NCBI GenBank assembly: GCA_002083435.1
Contig: LWDJ01000050.1
Span: forward strand, 1 to 64,000
Direction: 5' to 3'
Length of the DNA: 64,000 nucleotides
Source of the DNA: Proteobacteria bacterium SG_bin6
GTDB lineage: Bacteria; Pseudomonadota; Alphaproteobacteria; Sphingomonadales; Sphingomonadaceae
The position numbers were made by a program, and so were the translations under genes. Of this stretch, positions 48,268-59,000 are shown piece by piece. Position 1 is the stretch's first letter; each line of letters begins with the position of its first letter. The notes beneath the pieces were generated by a model, which worked only from the letters and a program-made list of their open reading frames with translations, was not told where the DNA came from and did not search any database.

Positions 48268-48870
48268 CTACTGAACGACAAAATTGGTAAAATAGACGTT
48301 ACTAATCCCGCCAAAGCCTTCCTTTTGCTTCAGCACGGCGTTGATCGCCTTCACCAGGTGGTTCTGCACTTTCACCTTGCCCTCGGCCGAGAAAACATCC
48401 TCCTCGGTGGCGTCGCCAAGCGCGAGCAGGATCGCCGAACGCACCGCGATCTCATGCGTTTTCAGCCCTTCGAGCACGCGGTCGTCATAGGGAGTGGAAA
48501 CCGCCAGCCCGACCTGGACGAAATGCACGCTGTCTTTCAGGTTCGCGGTGAATTCCTTGTCCATCTGATAGTAATTGCTGGCATATTTGTCACCGCCGGC
48601 ACCCAGCGGGGCGCCGCCATGGCCGCCGCCGCCGCCGCCATGGCCCTCGCCACCGCCCGCGCCGGCGCGCTTTTCCTCGGTCTTGGGCACCAGGCGCGGC
48701 GCCTCGAAATGCTCGCCCTCGCCTTTGGGGCTGAACACCCCCATCGCGTAGAGGCCGCCGGCGACGCCGCCGCCGACCAGCAGTAGAATCACCACCACCA
48801 GCAGCAGGATCTTCACCATCATCCCGCCGCCGCCTTTTTTCTCCGCCTTTGCTTCTTCAGCCTTTGCCAT
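48268..48870 (-). CDS. fliL: Flagellar basal body protein FliL
   Basis: The 200-residue protein has a Lys-rich cytoplasmic start, one membrane helix (MVKILLLVVVILLLVGGGVAGG, about 18-38), a long Gly/His-rich periplasmic linker (GGGEGHGGGGGGHGG) and the C-terminal FliL domain, which ends NVYFTNFVVQ. FliL rings surround the stator units and support torque. The His/Gly linker is longer than usual and could bind metal ions, but this is speculation. Confidence 0.93.
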   Translation of the reverse strand: MAKAEEAKAEKKGGGGMMVKILLLVVVILLLVGGGVAGGLYAMGVFSPKGEGEHFEAPRLVPKTEEKRAGAGGGEGHGGGGGGHGGAPLGAGGDKYASNYYQMDKEFTANLKDSVHFVQVGLAVSTPYDDRVLEGLKTHEIAVRSAILLALGDATEEDVFSAEGKVKVQNHLVKAINAVLKQKEGFGGISNVYFTNFVVQ

Positions 48871-48897
48871 CGCTCATTTCCCTTGGTCCGTCGTCGA

Positions 48898-51800
48898 TCA
48901 GGCCAAGCGGCCATCGATCGCCTCGCGCCCTTCTAACCCCGTGTCGCTTGCGAGATGGTTAGCGTTCGGAGCGGAAGGTTGCGGGCGTGGCGCTTGGCGC
49001 TGGCCCTGATCGCCCGCCTGGCCGCCGCTCACCTGCGTCTGGCCGAGCTTAAGCCCGCGTTCGGCGGCGAGATCGGCGAGGCGGGGCTGTGCGTTTTCCA
49101 GCAGAGCCCGGGTCTGTGCCTGTTCGGCGGTGAAGCGCACATGGAGCGTATCGCCCTCACGCGCGACATGAACGTCGATCTTGCCCAGCGCCTGCGGTTC
49201 GAGGCGGATGCGGGTGTCCTGCGCGTTCGCGGCATCGCGCGCGGCCTCGATCCGATCGAGCAGCCGCTGTGGCCAATCCTCGCGCCGCACGTCGAGCGGG
49301 GTGCGCTGTTCGAGCGCGTGGCGCAGCGCGCTGGTCGCCGGGGTCGCCGCGGCGGCGGCGGATGGGTTGAGCGGGGCCGGCTCGTCCTCGTCGCGGCGTG
49401 GACGGCGCGCGGCGGCGAGTTGGGCGGCGAAGGCGCGCGCGGCAGGCTGGGCGACCCCGATCAGCGGCGCGGGCGCGGGTTCGACCCGGGGCGCGGGCGG
49501 TGCCGTCGTCGCCGGGGCGGCCGTGGCGTTGCGCGCGGGCGTCTTCGCCGGCGCTGCGCCCTCGGCGGGGAGCGGCAGCGGAGTGGTCGTCAGCGGTGTG
49601 ACGGCGGCGGACGTGCTCTCTACCGCAATATCGGCAGGCGCAGCCGGGGTGATGGGCGCGGGAATCGATCGGTCTCCGCCCGGCGCGAGCGTCGCCAATG
49701 TTGAGGCCGCTGGTGCGGCCGTGGCCGGCGCGGCGGGCGCCGGTGCGGGGTTCGCGCTCACCGGGGCAGGGGCCTTGGGAGGCGCGCTGGACGCGACCGG
49801 GATCGCGGCGATCGCGGCTGGCGAGTCGGGCGCGGGAGTGCGCTTGGCCGCGACAGGCGCGCTTGGGTCGAGCGTCGGGCGCGCTTCGATCGGTGCGGTT
49901 TGGCTCGGCGATACAGGTTCGTCGGTCCGATCGGGCTGGGGGGCGTCGGGTGTGGCCGGGTGCGGCGCGGTGGGCGCGTCGGCCGTTGGCGCGTCGATCG
50001 ACGCTGGGCTCGTCACCGGACCAGGCGCGGCGAGGGGGGCCGCGCTCGCATGGGTTGGCGGCGACGCCGACTCAAGGGGCCGCGGCGACGGTCCCGCGCC
50101 GGCGCGCACGGGGTGGGCTCGCGTCGCGGTTAGGGCCGGCGGGTCGACGCGCGAGGCCGGCGCGGGATCGATGCGCGGGGGCGCTTTCGGTCCAGGCTCC
50201 GGCACGGGCACCGGCACCGCCGTCGATGCCGCCACGGTGGGGACGGTAGCGTCGGAAGCGGGATCGTCCCCTTGCCGTTCGTCGGTCTCATCGCCTGCCG
50301 TCTTGGTCGGCAGGGCGTCGTCCCGCGCGACGGGCGCCGGCACGGTCGCCGTCGTCGCCGGCGCGGGCGTGATAACCTCGCGGGGGACCGCCGCCGCCGG
50401 GCGGCGCGCGCTCGCGATCACCTCTGTCGCCCGCTCTTGCCGGGCGGGTGGGGCGATCTGCGCGGTGGTTGGAGCGGCGGCCGGTGACAGGGCGCCGGAC
50501 GATGCGTCAGGGGCGACGGGTCCGTCCGGGCGCGCGGTGAAGGGTTCGGCATCGGCTGCCTGGGCTGGCCGGCCCGGGGGTGCGCTCGCGATCACCGGCT
50601 CGCTGACGGGCGGCGTCACCGGCGCGCTGGCGGGCGTGAAACGCGGAGCCGCCTGGGCGGGATGGGACGGCGCGGTCGGGGGCACCGGCACGGCGGCGCG
50701 CGCTGCTTCGGACGCTTCCTCCGGCGGCGACGGCGGCGTGGTGGCGGGGGCCTCGATCACCGCCGGCGCGCTTGACCGCGACGCGCCATTTTCGGCGAGC
50801 AGCGACGTCGATGAGGTTGCCGCCGTCGGCGCCGCCAAGGTGGCGCGGCTCCGGGGGGGCGTGACAGGTTCAGCGAGCGATGCGCTCGGCGGCGAGATGA
50901 CGGCCTCGACCGATGGCGCTGCGGCCGCCGGGCGTGCGGAGACGCTCTCGACGCCGGACGGCAACTGCGCCGCTGGGGCTGCCGGGACCGGGGCGGCGGG
51001 GGCAGCCACCGACGGCGCAGCGGCAGTCGTAGTGGTGGGTTGGCTGGGGGGTGTCGTCGGCCCGGGCGCTGCGTTCCGCGCGTTGGGGGCGACGGCAAGT
51101 GGGTCGGCCGGCGCTGTCGCCGTGGCGGGTGCATCGGCAAGTTGAGGCGCCGCGCGAGGACGTGGGTTGGGCGCGCCATCCGCCGCCGGCTCTTTCAAGT
51201 TGGTGGCGATCGCGCTGCGCGGAACCTCGCGCGCCGGGCGGGCGATGTCGGGCGCGCTGGCGTGATCGGCGGCTGGGGCGGCGGCGGTCGGCGTCGGGCT
51301 CTCGGCCGGCGTTTCTGCCTCGGCTTGGAAGTCGCGCCGGCCGACCACCGCTGCAGGCGCGGCGGTCGTGGCGGCAAGCGACGCCACCGTGGCGAGGGTC
51401 GCGGGCTCAAACTTCGTCTCATCCTCGGGCGACGGCTCGGCGGGTTGGCCCTGCGGTGCTTCGCCCTGCGGTTCGGCGCTGCGGGCGCGGGCGCGCGTTG
51501 GCCGGGGGGTATCCAACGCCTCGCGCGGACGGAGGGGCGGCGCGGGCGGCGGCGCGGGTGGCGGCGGCGTGGCTTCCGCCTCAGCCTCGCCCGGCGCGGC
51601 GACCAACGCGACGCTCGCCAGCAGCGCCGCCTTGGCGACAAGCGGCGAAGCGATCGGGGCGGGTTGTGGCGCCCAATCGGGTCGGGCGGCCGTACCGGCT
51701 TGCTCGGCCGCCGGGTCCGTTGCCGGGGTGATAACGGGGGCGGCAAGCGGGGTGGCAAGGATTTGCCGGCTTGCCGGCAAGCTTGCCGGTGAAGCTGCCG

Positions 51801-51963
51801 CGAGTGCCGCCGGCAGCCCGGTGGCGCCGGGATTGTCGGCCGCGCTCGCGTCGCCCAACAGCGCCGCGAAGGCCTGCGCATCGCCCCCGGGCGCGCCGCT
51901 CGACGCTCCGGCCGGCGAGGGCGGGGTGGCGGTGGTGCTGAGCAGGGCGTTGAGGTCGAACAT
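48898..51963 (-). CDS. fliK: Flagellar hook-length control protein FliK, very long
   Basis: The 1021-residue protein starts at ATG 51963 (MFDLNALLSTTATPP). Residues 1 to about 860 are almost pure Ala/Pro/Thr/Val low-complexity sequence with no folded domain. The last 150 residues hold the FliK C-terminal domain: IRLEPQALGKIDVHVAREGDTL, of which L-x-P-x-x-L-G-x-I-x-V is the family signature, then VRFTAEQAQTRALLENAQPRL. FliK measures the hook and triggers the FlhB switch. At more than twice the length of the 405-residue Salmonella protein, it suggests a longer ruler or many non-extended segments. A hairpin hides its ribosome site. Confidence 0.9.
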   Translation of the reverse strand: MFDLNALLSTTATPPSPAGASSGAPGGDAQAFAALLGDASAADNPGATGLPAALAAASPASLPASRQILATPLAAPVITPATDPAAEQAGTAARPDWAPQPAPIASPLVAKAALLASVALVAAPGEAEAEATPPPPAPPPAPPLRPREALDTPRPTRARARSAEPQGEAPQGQPAEPSPEDETKFEPATLATVASLAATTAAPAAVVGRRDFQAEAETPAESPTPTAAAPAADHASAPDIARPAREVPRSAIATNLKEPAADGAPNPRPRAAPQLADAPATATAPADPLAVAPNARNAAPGPTTPPSQPTTTTAAAPSVAAPAAPVPAAPAAQLPSGVESVSARPAAAAPSVEAVISPPSASLAEPVTPPRSRATLAAPTAATSSTSLLAENGASRSSAPAVIEAPATTPPSPPEEASEAARAAVPVPPTAPSHPAQAAPRFTPASAPVTPPVSEPVIASAPPGRPAQAADAEPFTARPDGPVAPDASSGALSPAAAPTTAQIAPPARQERATEVIASARRPAAAVPREVITPAPATTATVPAPVARDDALPTKTAGDETDERQGDDPASDATVPTVAASTAVPVPVPEPGPKAPPRIDPAPASRVDPPALTATRAHPVRAGAGPSPRPLESASPPTHASAAPLAAPGPVTSPASIDAPTADAPTAPHPATPDAPQPDRTDEPVSPSQTAPIEARPTLDPSAPVAAKRTPAPDSPAAIAAIPVASSAPPKAPAPVSANPAPAPAAPATAAPAASTLATLAPGGDRSIPAPITPAAPADIAVESTSAAVTPLTTTPLPLPAEGAAPAKTPARNATAAPATTAPPAPRVEPAPAPLIGVAQPAARAFAAQLAAARRPRRDEDEPAPLNPSAAAAATPATSALRHALEQRTPLDVRREDWPQRLLDRIEAARDAANAQDTRIRLEPQALGKIDVHVAREGDTLHVRFTAEQAQTRALLENAQPRLADLAAERGLKLGQTQVSGGQAGDQGQRQAPRPQPSAPNANHLASDTGLEGREAIDGRLA

Positions 51964-51971
51964 TCGGCAAT

Positions 51972-51995
51972 CCCCTGGGCGCAACTGCCCAGGGG
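51972..51995 (-). promoter_or_regulatory. Hairpin covering the fliK ribosome binding site
   Basis: CCCCTGGGC and GCCCAGGGG form a perfect 9-bp stem around a 6-nt loop. Its 3' arm contains the AGGGG that stands 8 nt before the fliK ATG, and its 5' arm begins 5 nt after the fliJ stop codon. A ribosome finishing fliJ should open it, which points to coupled translation. Confidence 0.65.
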
Positions 51996-51999
51996 GCGA

Positions 52000-52416
52000 T
52001 CAGCAAATCCCGTGCCGTTTGCGGGGGGACTGCGGCAAATCTTCCAGCGCGCGCAATTCCTTGGCGACGGCAAGCGCGCTGCGCTTGTCGATCAGCTTTT
52101 CGACCGCGCTCTGGTCCTGCCGCGCCGCGCGGGTGCGCTCCGCGGCCGCCTCGGCGCGCTGCCGTGCCTGCTCGACGCGCGCCCGGGCAGCCTCGGCCGA
52201 GGCATGGAGCCGCTCGCGATAGACGGCGGCGGCCTTCAGGCTGAACGCGGCGGCGGTTTCGGCGGCGGGGGCGACATCGGCGGCGAGCGCCGCGATCCGC
52301 TCGCGCAGCGTCTGCTCGCTCGCGAGGCGCGCCTGGTGCTGCACCTCGTCGAGCCGGGCGAGGGTCACCTGCACCTCGCGCACGCGCAGGATGCGGTCGA
52401 GCCCGCGCTTAGCCAT
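52000..52416 (-). CDS. fliJ: Flagellar export chaperone FliJ
   Basis: The 138-residue protein is almost all helical and coiled-coil, rich in Ala, Arg and Glu, as FliJ is; it begins MAKRGLDRILRVREVQVTLARLDE. It acts as central stalk of the FliI ATPase ring and escort of export chaperones. The start overlaps the fliI stop by 8 bp. Identification rests on composition, size and position between fliI and fliK. Confidence 0.85.
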   Translation of the reverse strand: MAKRGLDRILRVREVQVTLARLDEVQHQARLASEQTLRERIAALAADVAPAAETAAAFSLKAAAVYRERLHASAEAARARVEQARQRAEAAAERTRAARQDQSAVEKLIDKRSALAVAKELRALEDLPQSPRKRHGIC

Positions 52417-53740
52417 CGCCGAACACCGCGACCAGCTCGCTCACCGCGTCGTCCATCGCCACCACCTCGCCGGGCGGCTGGCGGACATAATCGAGGATCG
52501 CGCCGTGATGCGCGATCGCCGCGTCGATCTCGGGATCGGCGCCGGCGCGATAGGCGCCCATCAGGATCAGGTCGCGATTTTCCTCATAGGTCGCGAGATG
52601 CCCGCGCAGCCGGCGCGCGGCGTTGATGTGGGTCTTGCCGACGATATCGGTCATCACCCGGCTGACCGAGGGGCCGATGTCGATCGCGGGGTAAACCGCG
52701 CGTTCGGCGAGCGCCCGGCTCAGCACGATGTGCCCGTCCAGGATCGAGCGGGCGCTGTCGACCACGGGATCGTTGCCGTCATCGCCGTCCGCCAGCACGG
52801 TGTAGATCGCGGTGATCGCCCCGCCGGTCGTCACGTCGACGCCGGCGCGCTCGATCAGATTGGGGAGCATCGCGATCGCGGACGGCGGATAGCCGCGCGC
52901 CGATGCCGGCTCGCCCAGCGCCAGCCCGATCTCGCGCCCGGCGTGCGCCACGCGGGTGAGCGAGTCCATGATCAGCAGCACATTCTTGCCCTCGGCGCGG
53001 AACGCCTCGGCGATCGCGGTCGCGCGCAGGGCGCCGCGGATGCGCAGCACCGGCGAATGGTTGGCGGGCACCGCCACCACCACCGCGCGCTGGCGCGCTT
53101 CACCGGCGACCTTGGTTTCGAGGAAATCGGAGACTTCGCGGCTGCGCTCGCCGATCAGGCCGATCACGATCACGTCGGCCTGGGCGGCGCGGACGATCAT
53201 CCCCAGCAGCACCGATTTGCCGACCCCCGACCCCGCCATGATGCCGATGCGCTGGCCGCGCCCCACCGTCAGCAGCCCGTTGATCGCGCGCACGCCGACA
53301 TCCATCGGCTCGAGCACACGGCCGCGATCGAGCGGCGATTGCAGCTTGCCGGCGAGCGGCCAATGCCCCGCGCCCCGGATCGGTCCCAGCCCGTCGATCG
53401 GGCGCCCGGCGCCGTCCACGACGCGGCCGAGCAGCGCCGCGCCGACTTCCGCCTCGCCCGGCGGGCCGATCGGGCGCACCGGCGCTTGCGGCAGCAGCGG
53501 GGCAGCGCCGCCGCCCAGATTCATCAGCAGGGTCCTGGCGCCGCGAAAGCCGATCACTTCGGCCTCGATCGCGCCGGTACGGCTTTCGATCGCGCAGACC
53601 GTGCCCACAGGCAGCGCGAGCCCGGTCGCCTCCATCAGCAACCCGTCGAACGAAGCTAGCCGGCCGGCAACGACCGGCTTGGGCGCGAAGCCGCATCCCG
53701 CTATCGCTTCAAGATAATCGGTGGCGAAGGCGGTGCTCAT
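52409..53740 (-). CDS. fliI: Flagellar export ATPase FliI
   Basis: The 443-residue ATPase is related to the F1 beta subunit. The P-loop is MAGSGVGKSVLLG, followed by VIVIGLIGERSREVSDFLE and the Walker B LLIMDSLTRVAHAGREIGL. ATG 53740 (MSTAFATDYLEAI) overlaps the fliH stop by 4 bp; the longer frame is inside fliH. It powers or primes export of flagellar subunits. Confidence 0.96.
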   Translation of the reverse strand: MSTAFATDYLEAIAGCGFAPKPVVAGRLASFDGLLMEATGLALPVGTVCAIESRTGAIEAEVIGFRGARTLLMNLGGGAAPLLPQAPVRPIGPPGEAEVGAALLGRVVDGAGRPIDGLGPIRGAGHWPLAGKLQSPLDRGRVLEPMDVGVRAINGLLTVGRGQRIGIMAGSGVGKSVLLGMIVRAAQADVIVIGLIGERSREVSDFLETKVAGEARQRAVVVAVPANHSPVLRIRGALRATAIAEAFRAEGKNVLLIMDSLTRVAHAGREIGLALGEPASARGYPPSAIAMLPNLIERAGVDVTTGGAITAIYTVLADGDDGNDPVVDSARSILDGHIVLSRALAERAVYPAIDIGPSVSRVMTDIVGKTHINAARRLRGHLATYEENRDLILMGAYRAGADPEIDAAIAHHGAILDYVRQPPGEVVAMDDAVSELVAVFGDG

Positions 53741-54492
53741 TGCGGCAGCGCGACGCGCTCGATCGCGGTTTCGAGCTGGCCGAGCCAATGGCTGGGGCCG
53801 TCCTCGATCAGGGTCGCGGCCGCTTCCAGCACATAATGGCCGCGCGCCACGCTCGCGTCGGCGACCGGGTGGAGCGTCGCGGGGAGATGGGATTTCACCA
53901 GCGGCACGTCCTCGGGGTGCAGGCGCAGCACCGCGCTTTCGGCGGCGTCGGCTATCAGCGCGGTCGCGGCCTCGGCGCGGCGGGCGAGCTGTTCGGGGGC
54001 GATGCTCACCTCGCCCAGCATCTGGCGGACCAGCGTTAGCACGGTCGCGCGCAACTGCTCGGCAAGCGCGTCACGGTCGATCCGTCCGCCGTTTCCGAGC
54101 TGCGCGGCGAGGCCGTGGAGCAGCGCCAGGTCGCGCTCGCGCTCGGCCTCGGCGAGCGCGCGTGCGTGCGCCACGCCTTCCTCGAAAGCGGCGGCGCGGG
54201 CGCGTTCGATCGGATCGACAAAGGCATGCGGATCGGCGGAGCGACCGTCCCAGCTGGCGGCTTCCTCCGCCTGCTCGGGCTCGGGCGCCGCCGGGGCGGG
54301 CGAGAAATGCTTGGGGCCGACCGGGCGCGGCGAAAAGCTCTTGGGGCCGGCGGCCTTGGTGGCCGGCGGCGCGCTGCCCGCGAGCTGCGCGCGCGCGGCG
54401 AGATCGGCGGGGGCGAAGCCGTCGTTCCGCCCGATCGTGGCGGGATTGATCTGGTGGCGGCTGGCGAAGCCGGCGACGAAATCGTCAGACAT
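53737..54492 (-). CDS. fliH: Flagellar assembly protein FliH
   Basis: The 251-residue protein has an Ala/Pro-rich N-terminal third, a central helical stretch of small-residue repeats (ARAAAFEEGVAHARALAEAERE) and a C-terminal domain resembling V-ATPase subunit E/ATPase delta (SEIAPEQ-like VSIAPEQLARRAEAATALI, HPEDVPLVKSHL). FliH binds and restrains FliI. Position between fliG and fliI supports the call. The start overlaps the fliG stop by 8 bp. Confidence 0.9.
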   Translation of the reverse strand: MSDDFVAGFASRHQINPATIGRNDGFAPADLAARAQLAGSAPPATKAAGPKSFSPRPVGPKHFSPAPAAPEPEQAEEAASWDGRSADPHAFVDPIERARAAAFEEGVAHARALAEAERERDLALLHGLAAQLGNGGRIDRDALAEQLRATVLTLVRQMLGEVSIAPEQLARRAEAATALIADAAESAVLRLHPEDVPLVKSHLPATLHPVADASVARGHYVLEAAATLIEDGPSHWLGQLETAIERVALPQ

Positions 54493-55534
54493 AATCGTCG
54501 TCGCCGCCGCCCATCATGATCGTGCCGTCCTTGGCGAGCGTCCGCGCGACCTGGATCATCGCCTTCTGCGCCTCCAGCACTTCCGACAAACGCATCGGCC
54601 CGCGCGATTCGAGCTCGTCGCGGATCTGGTCCGCCGCGCGGCTCGACATGCAGCCCAGGAAGCGGTTGCGCGTCGGCTCGTCCACGCCCTTGAGCGCGCG
54701 GACGAGGATGTCGCCATCGACGTTGCGGATGAGCGTGCCGAGATTCTTGTCGTCGAGATCGAGCAGGTTCTCGAACACGAACATCGCTTCCTCGATCGCG
54801 CGCGCCACGTCGCGGTCGATCTTGGCGAGCTTGGGCATCACCCGCTGCTCGGTCGCCTTGCGCGCCGATTGCAGAATCTTGGCCGCCTCGCGCGTGCCGC
54901 CGAGCATCAGCCCCGCGCCACCGCCGCCGCCGGTGCTGATCCGCTTGGCGAGCATCGCGCGCAGCGCGTCCATCGCCTCGGCGGTGATCGGTCCCAGCTT
55001 GGCGATGCGGTGGAGCACATCGGGCTGCACCGTGTCGGGCAGCAGTTCGAGCACCTTGGCGCCCACCGCCGGATCGAGATTGGCGATCAGCACCGCGGCG
55101 ATCTGGGGATGCTCCTTCTCGATCATCTGGGCGATGTCGCCCGCGTCGAGCCAGGCGAGCAGATCGAGCGCGCCCGCGTCCTGCGCGGGGATGATCTGGG
55201 TGAGCACGCTTTCGGCCTTCACCGGACCGAGCGCCTTGTTCATCATCGATTCGATCTTGGGGCGCGGATCGAAGCCGATCGTGGTGCGCTCGCGCGCCTT
55301 GTCGACGAAATCGTCGAGCACGGTTTCGACCTCGGCCTCGCTCACGTCCGCCACCGCGAACATCGCCTTGCCCAGCTCGCGCACCTCATCGGGCTCGAGC
55401 TTCTGCAGGATCGCGGCGGCTTCTTCCTCGCCCACCAGCATCATCAGCACCGCGGCGCGTTCGACACCGCTATAGTGGCGCGCGTCGATCCCCTCGATCG
55501 CGCCCTCGCCGGTCTGGATCATCGGCTCAGCCAT
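54485..55534 (-). CDS. fliG: Flagellar motor switch protein FliG
   Basis: The 349-residue rotor protein shows the N-terminal GVERAAVLMMLVGEEEAAAIL, the middle-domain EHPQ motif (IEKEHPQIAAVLIANL) and the C-terminal torque helix with alternating charges (LGTLIRNVDGDILVRALKGVDE), where the motor-critical Asp and Arg/Lys sites lie. ATG 55534 (MAEPMIQTG) is used; ATG 55543 would add three residues. The gene overlaps the end of fliF. The C-terminus GGGDDDYV is a short acidic addition. Confidence 0.95.
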   Translation of the reverse strand: MAEPMIQTGEGAIEGIDARHYSGVERAAVLMMLVGEEEAAAILQKLEPDEVRELGKAMFAVADVSEAEVETVLDDFVDKARERTTIGFDPRPKIESMMNKALGPVKAESVLTQIIPAQDAGALDLLAWLDAGDIAQMIEKEHPQIAAVLIANLDPAVGAKVLELLPDTVQPDVLHRIAKLGPITAEAMDALRAMLAKRISTGGGGGAGLMLGGTREAAKILQSARKATEQRVMPKLAKIDRDVARAIEEAMFVFENLLDLDDKNLGTLIRNVDGDILVRALKGVDEPTRNRFLGCMSSRAADQIRDELESRGPMRLSEVLEAQKAMIQVARTLAKDGTIMMGGGDDDYV

Positions 55535-57305
55535 TGCTCGCATCCGCCCGGATCATGTCGCGCACCGCGAGCGCGGCGCGGGTGGGATTGTCGCGGGTGA
55601 AGCCGCGCACCATGCTCACCCGCTCGTCATAGCTGCGCGCGTCCTGGAGCATTTCGATCGACACCGGCACGCGCTGGCCGCGCTCGTTCACCAGCTCGGG
55701 CGGGGCGGTGGGGTCGAGCGAGTCGGGGGCGGCCGCCACGGTGGCGCCTTCCGGCGTTGTGGCGGCGGCGGCGGGGAGAGCGCGCGGCGCGTCGCTCTTC
55801 TTGGTCAGGCTGCGTACGATCGGGCGGACGCCGACCAGCAGCACCAACAGCGCGATGATGAGCGCGGTGCCGTTGCGCGCGGCGAGCGGCACCCAGCTCG
55901 CCTCGTACCAGGGGTGCTTCTCGTCGAGGGTGGTGGCGCCGGCGAATTTGCGGGCGATCACGGTCACCTGGTCGTTCCGCGTCTGATCGGCGCCGACGGC
56001 CGCCCGCACCAGCTGGGTGATCTGCTGGATCTCGACCGGGCTGCGCGGACGGCCGGTTTCGGGATCGCGCAGCAGCACCGCTACCGACAGCCGCTTGATA
56101 CGGCCGGGCGAGGCGCGGGTGACCGAGATTTCCTTGTTGAGGTCATAGGCGCGGGCGAAGGTTTCGGCCTGCTTGGGCGCCTGGCCGGGGATCACGCCCG
56201 CGGGCGCGGTGCCGGGGGGCGTCGTGCCCGGCGCGGCGCCCGGCTGGCCGGCGGCGGGCGTGCCGGGCTGTTGCGGATTGGGCGCGGTGACCGTGCTCGC
56301 GGGCGGCGGCGTGTTGGCGAGCGCGCCGGGGATGCCGCCGGGCTGCGCCTCGGCCTTATCGGCGGACCAATTGCCCTGTTCGGCGCGCAGCGCGCCCTGC
56401 TTGTCATAGCTTTCGCGGGTCGCCTGGGTCTCGTCCAGGTCGACCTCGGCCTGCACTTCGGCGGAGAAATTGCCGGCGCCGACCAAGGGCGTCAGCAACT
56501 GCGCCAGTTGCTGGCGATATTTGTCCTCGATGCGGCGCTGGAACTCGATCCGCGCCTGCGCGGCGGCCGAGCCACCTTCCTCGCCCGGCGCGCGGCTGAG
56601 CAAAGTGCCCATCTGGTCGACGATCGTGACACCTTCGGGCTTCATCCCCGGCACCGACGAGGCGACGAGGTTGACGATCGACGACACCTGCGCTTCGCCC
56701 AGCGCGCGACCGGGCTGGAGCTTCAGCACCACCGAGGCGGAGGGGCTGGCCTGATCGCGCACGAACACGCTCGCCTCGGGCATCGCCAGATGGACGCGGG
56801 CTTCGGCGACCGAATCGAGTTCCTCGATCGAGCGGGCGAGCTCGGTCTCGCGCGCCTGGCGCAGCCGCTCGCCTTCCACCGCGCGGCTCACGCCCATCGG
56901 CAGCTGGTCGAGGATCGCGTAGCCGCCGGGCGCCGCTTTGGGCAGGCCCTGGCTCGCGAGCAGCATCCGCGCGCGCGAATAATCGTCCTCGTTCACCGTC
57001 ACCGCGCCGGTGCCTTCGTCGATGCGGCTGGTGATGTTCGCGGCCTGCAAGGCGCTCGTCACCGCCGCCTTGTCGGCATCGGGCAGCTGCTGGAACAGCG
57101 TCTTCTGCGGCGGCGTCGCGAGCGTCATCCAGGCGAGCGCGGCGGCGCCGATCAGCCCGGCGACGATCAAGAGCGGCAGGCTGCGCTTGATCGCGGGCTG
57201 GGCGAGCAGCGCGCGCAACTGACCGAGCGGACCGGCGAAGCGGCCGGCGATCGCGGGGGCGGCGAGGGGCGCACTGGGCGCCGCGGGGGCGAGTTCGGTG
57301 CTCAT
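55527..57305 (-). CDS. fliF: Flagellar MS-ring protein FliF
   Basis: The 592-residue protein has two membrane helices (about 42-62 and 475-495) flanking a large periplasmic part with the ring-building motifs (LLASQGLP, then EGERLRQARETELARSIEELD and VARVHLA-like VAEARVHLAMPEASVF). A Pro/Gly/Ala/Thr-rich insert (about 330-385) sits in the beta-collar region. The C-terminal cytoplasmic tail (SMVRGFTRDNPTRAALAVRDMI) binds FliG. Follows fliE by 5 bp. Confidence 0.95.
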   Translation of the reverse strand: MSTELAPAAPSAPLAAPAIAGRFAGPLGQLRALLAQPAIKRSLPLLIVAGLIGAAALAWMTLATPPQKTLFQQLPDADKAAVTSALQAANITSRIDEGTGAVTVNEDDYSRARMLLASQGLPKAAPGGYAILDQLPMGVSRAVEGERLRQARETELARSIEELDSVAEARVHLAMPEASVFVRDQASPSASVVLKLQPGRALGEAQVSSIVNLVASSVPGMKPEGVTIVDQMGTLLSRAPGEEGGSAAAQARIEFQRRIEDKYRQQLAQLLTPLVGAGNFSAEVQAEVDLDETQATRESYDKQGALRAEQGNWSADKAEAQPGGIPGALANTPPPASTVTAPNPQQPGTPAAGQPGAAPGTTPPGTAPAGVIPGQAPKQAETFARAYDLNKEISVTRASPGRIKRLSVAVLLRDPETGRPRSPVEIQQITQLVRAAVGADQTRNDQVTVIARKFAGATTLDEKHPWYEASWVPLAARNGTALIIALLVLLVGVRPIVRSLTKKSDAPRALPAAAATTPEGATVAAAPDSLDPTAPPELVNERGQRVPVSIEMLQDARSYDERVSMVRGFTRDNPTRAALAVRDMIRADASNG

Positions 57306-57310
57306 CTATC

Positions 57311-57675
57311 TTAGACCGGCATGCTCATGATGTCCTTGTAGGCGGACAGCAATTTGTTGCGGACCTGCAGCGTCGCCTCGAAGCCGACCGCGGCTTCCTG
57401 GCGGGCCAGCATCACTTTGGCGATGTCGATGGTTTCGCCGCGTTCATAGGCGCTGCTCGCGGCACCCGCGCGCGCCTGGCCTTCGTTCACCTGTTGCAAC
57501 GCGTCTTGCAGCGCGGCGGTGAAGTTCTTGGCGGGGCCAGCCGGTGCCTGGGTCGCGGGCGCGCCGCCCGAGACGGCCTGGTTGGCGCGCGCCAGCGCCT
57601 GGTTGCGCTCCAGGATCTGCGCCCGCAGCGCGAGCACGCGGTCGATCCCGCCGCCACCGCCGACACCGGAGACGC

Positions 57676-57679
<4 letters not shown>
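57311..57679 (-). CDS. fliE: Flagellar hook-basal body protein FliE
   Basis: The 122-residue rod-junction protein has the conserved end VMLARQEAAVGFEATLQVRNKLLSAYKDIMSMPV, here cited by its key residues K-V-M-x-x-R-Q-E-A and L-L-x-A-Y-x-D-I-M-x-M-x-V. The middle is Ala/Gly-rich. The start overlaps the stop of the sigma54 activator gene by 4 bp. Confidence 0.95.
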
Positions 57680-58959
<1,280 letters not shown>

Positions 58960-59000
58960 TATTTCCCCCCTCAGGTGCCACCCTTGTTGCGGCCCCGTGG

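Noticed and set aside
49181..51145. 654-codon Gly/Ala-rich plus-strand frame inside fliK
   Set aside because: It is the complement of the Ala/Pro-rich fliK sequence, whose repetitive composition keeps several frames open.
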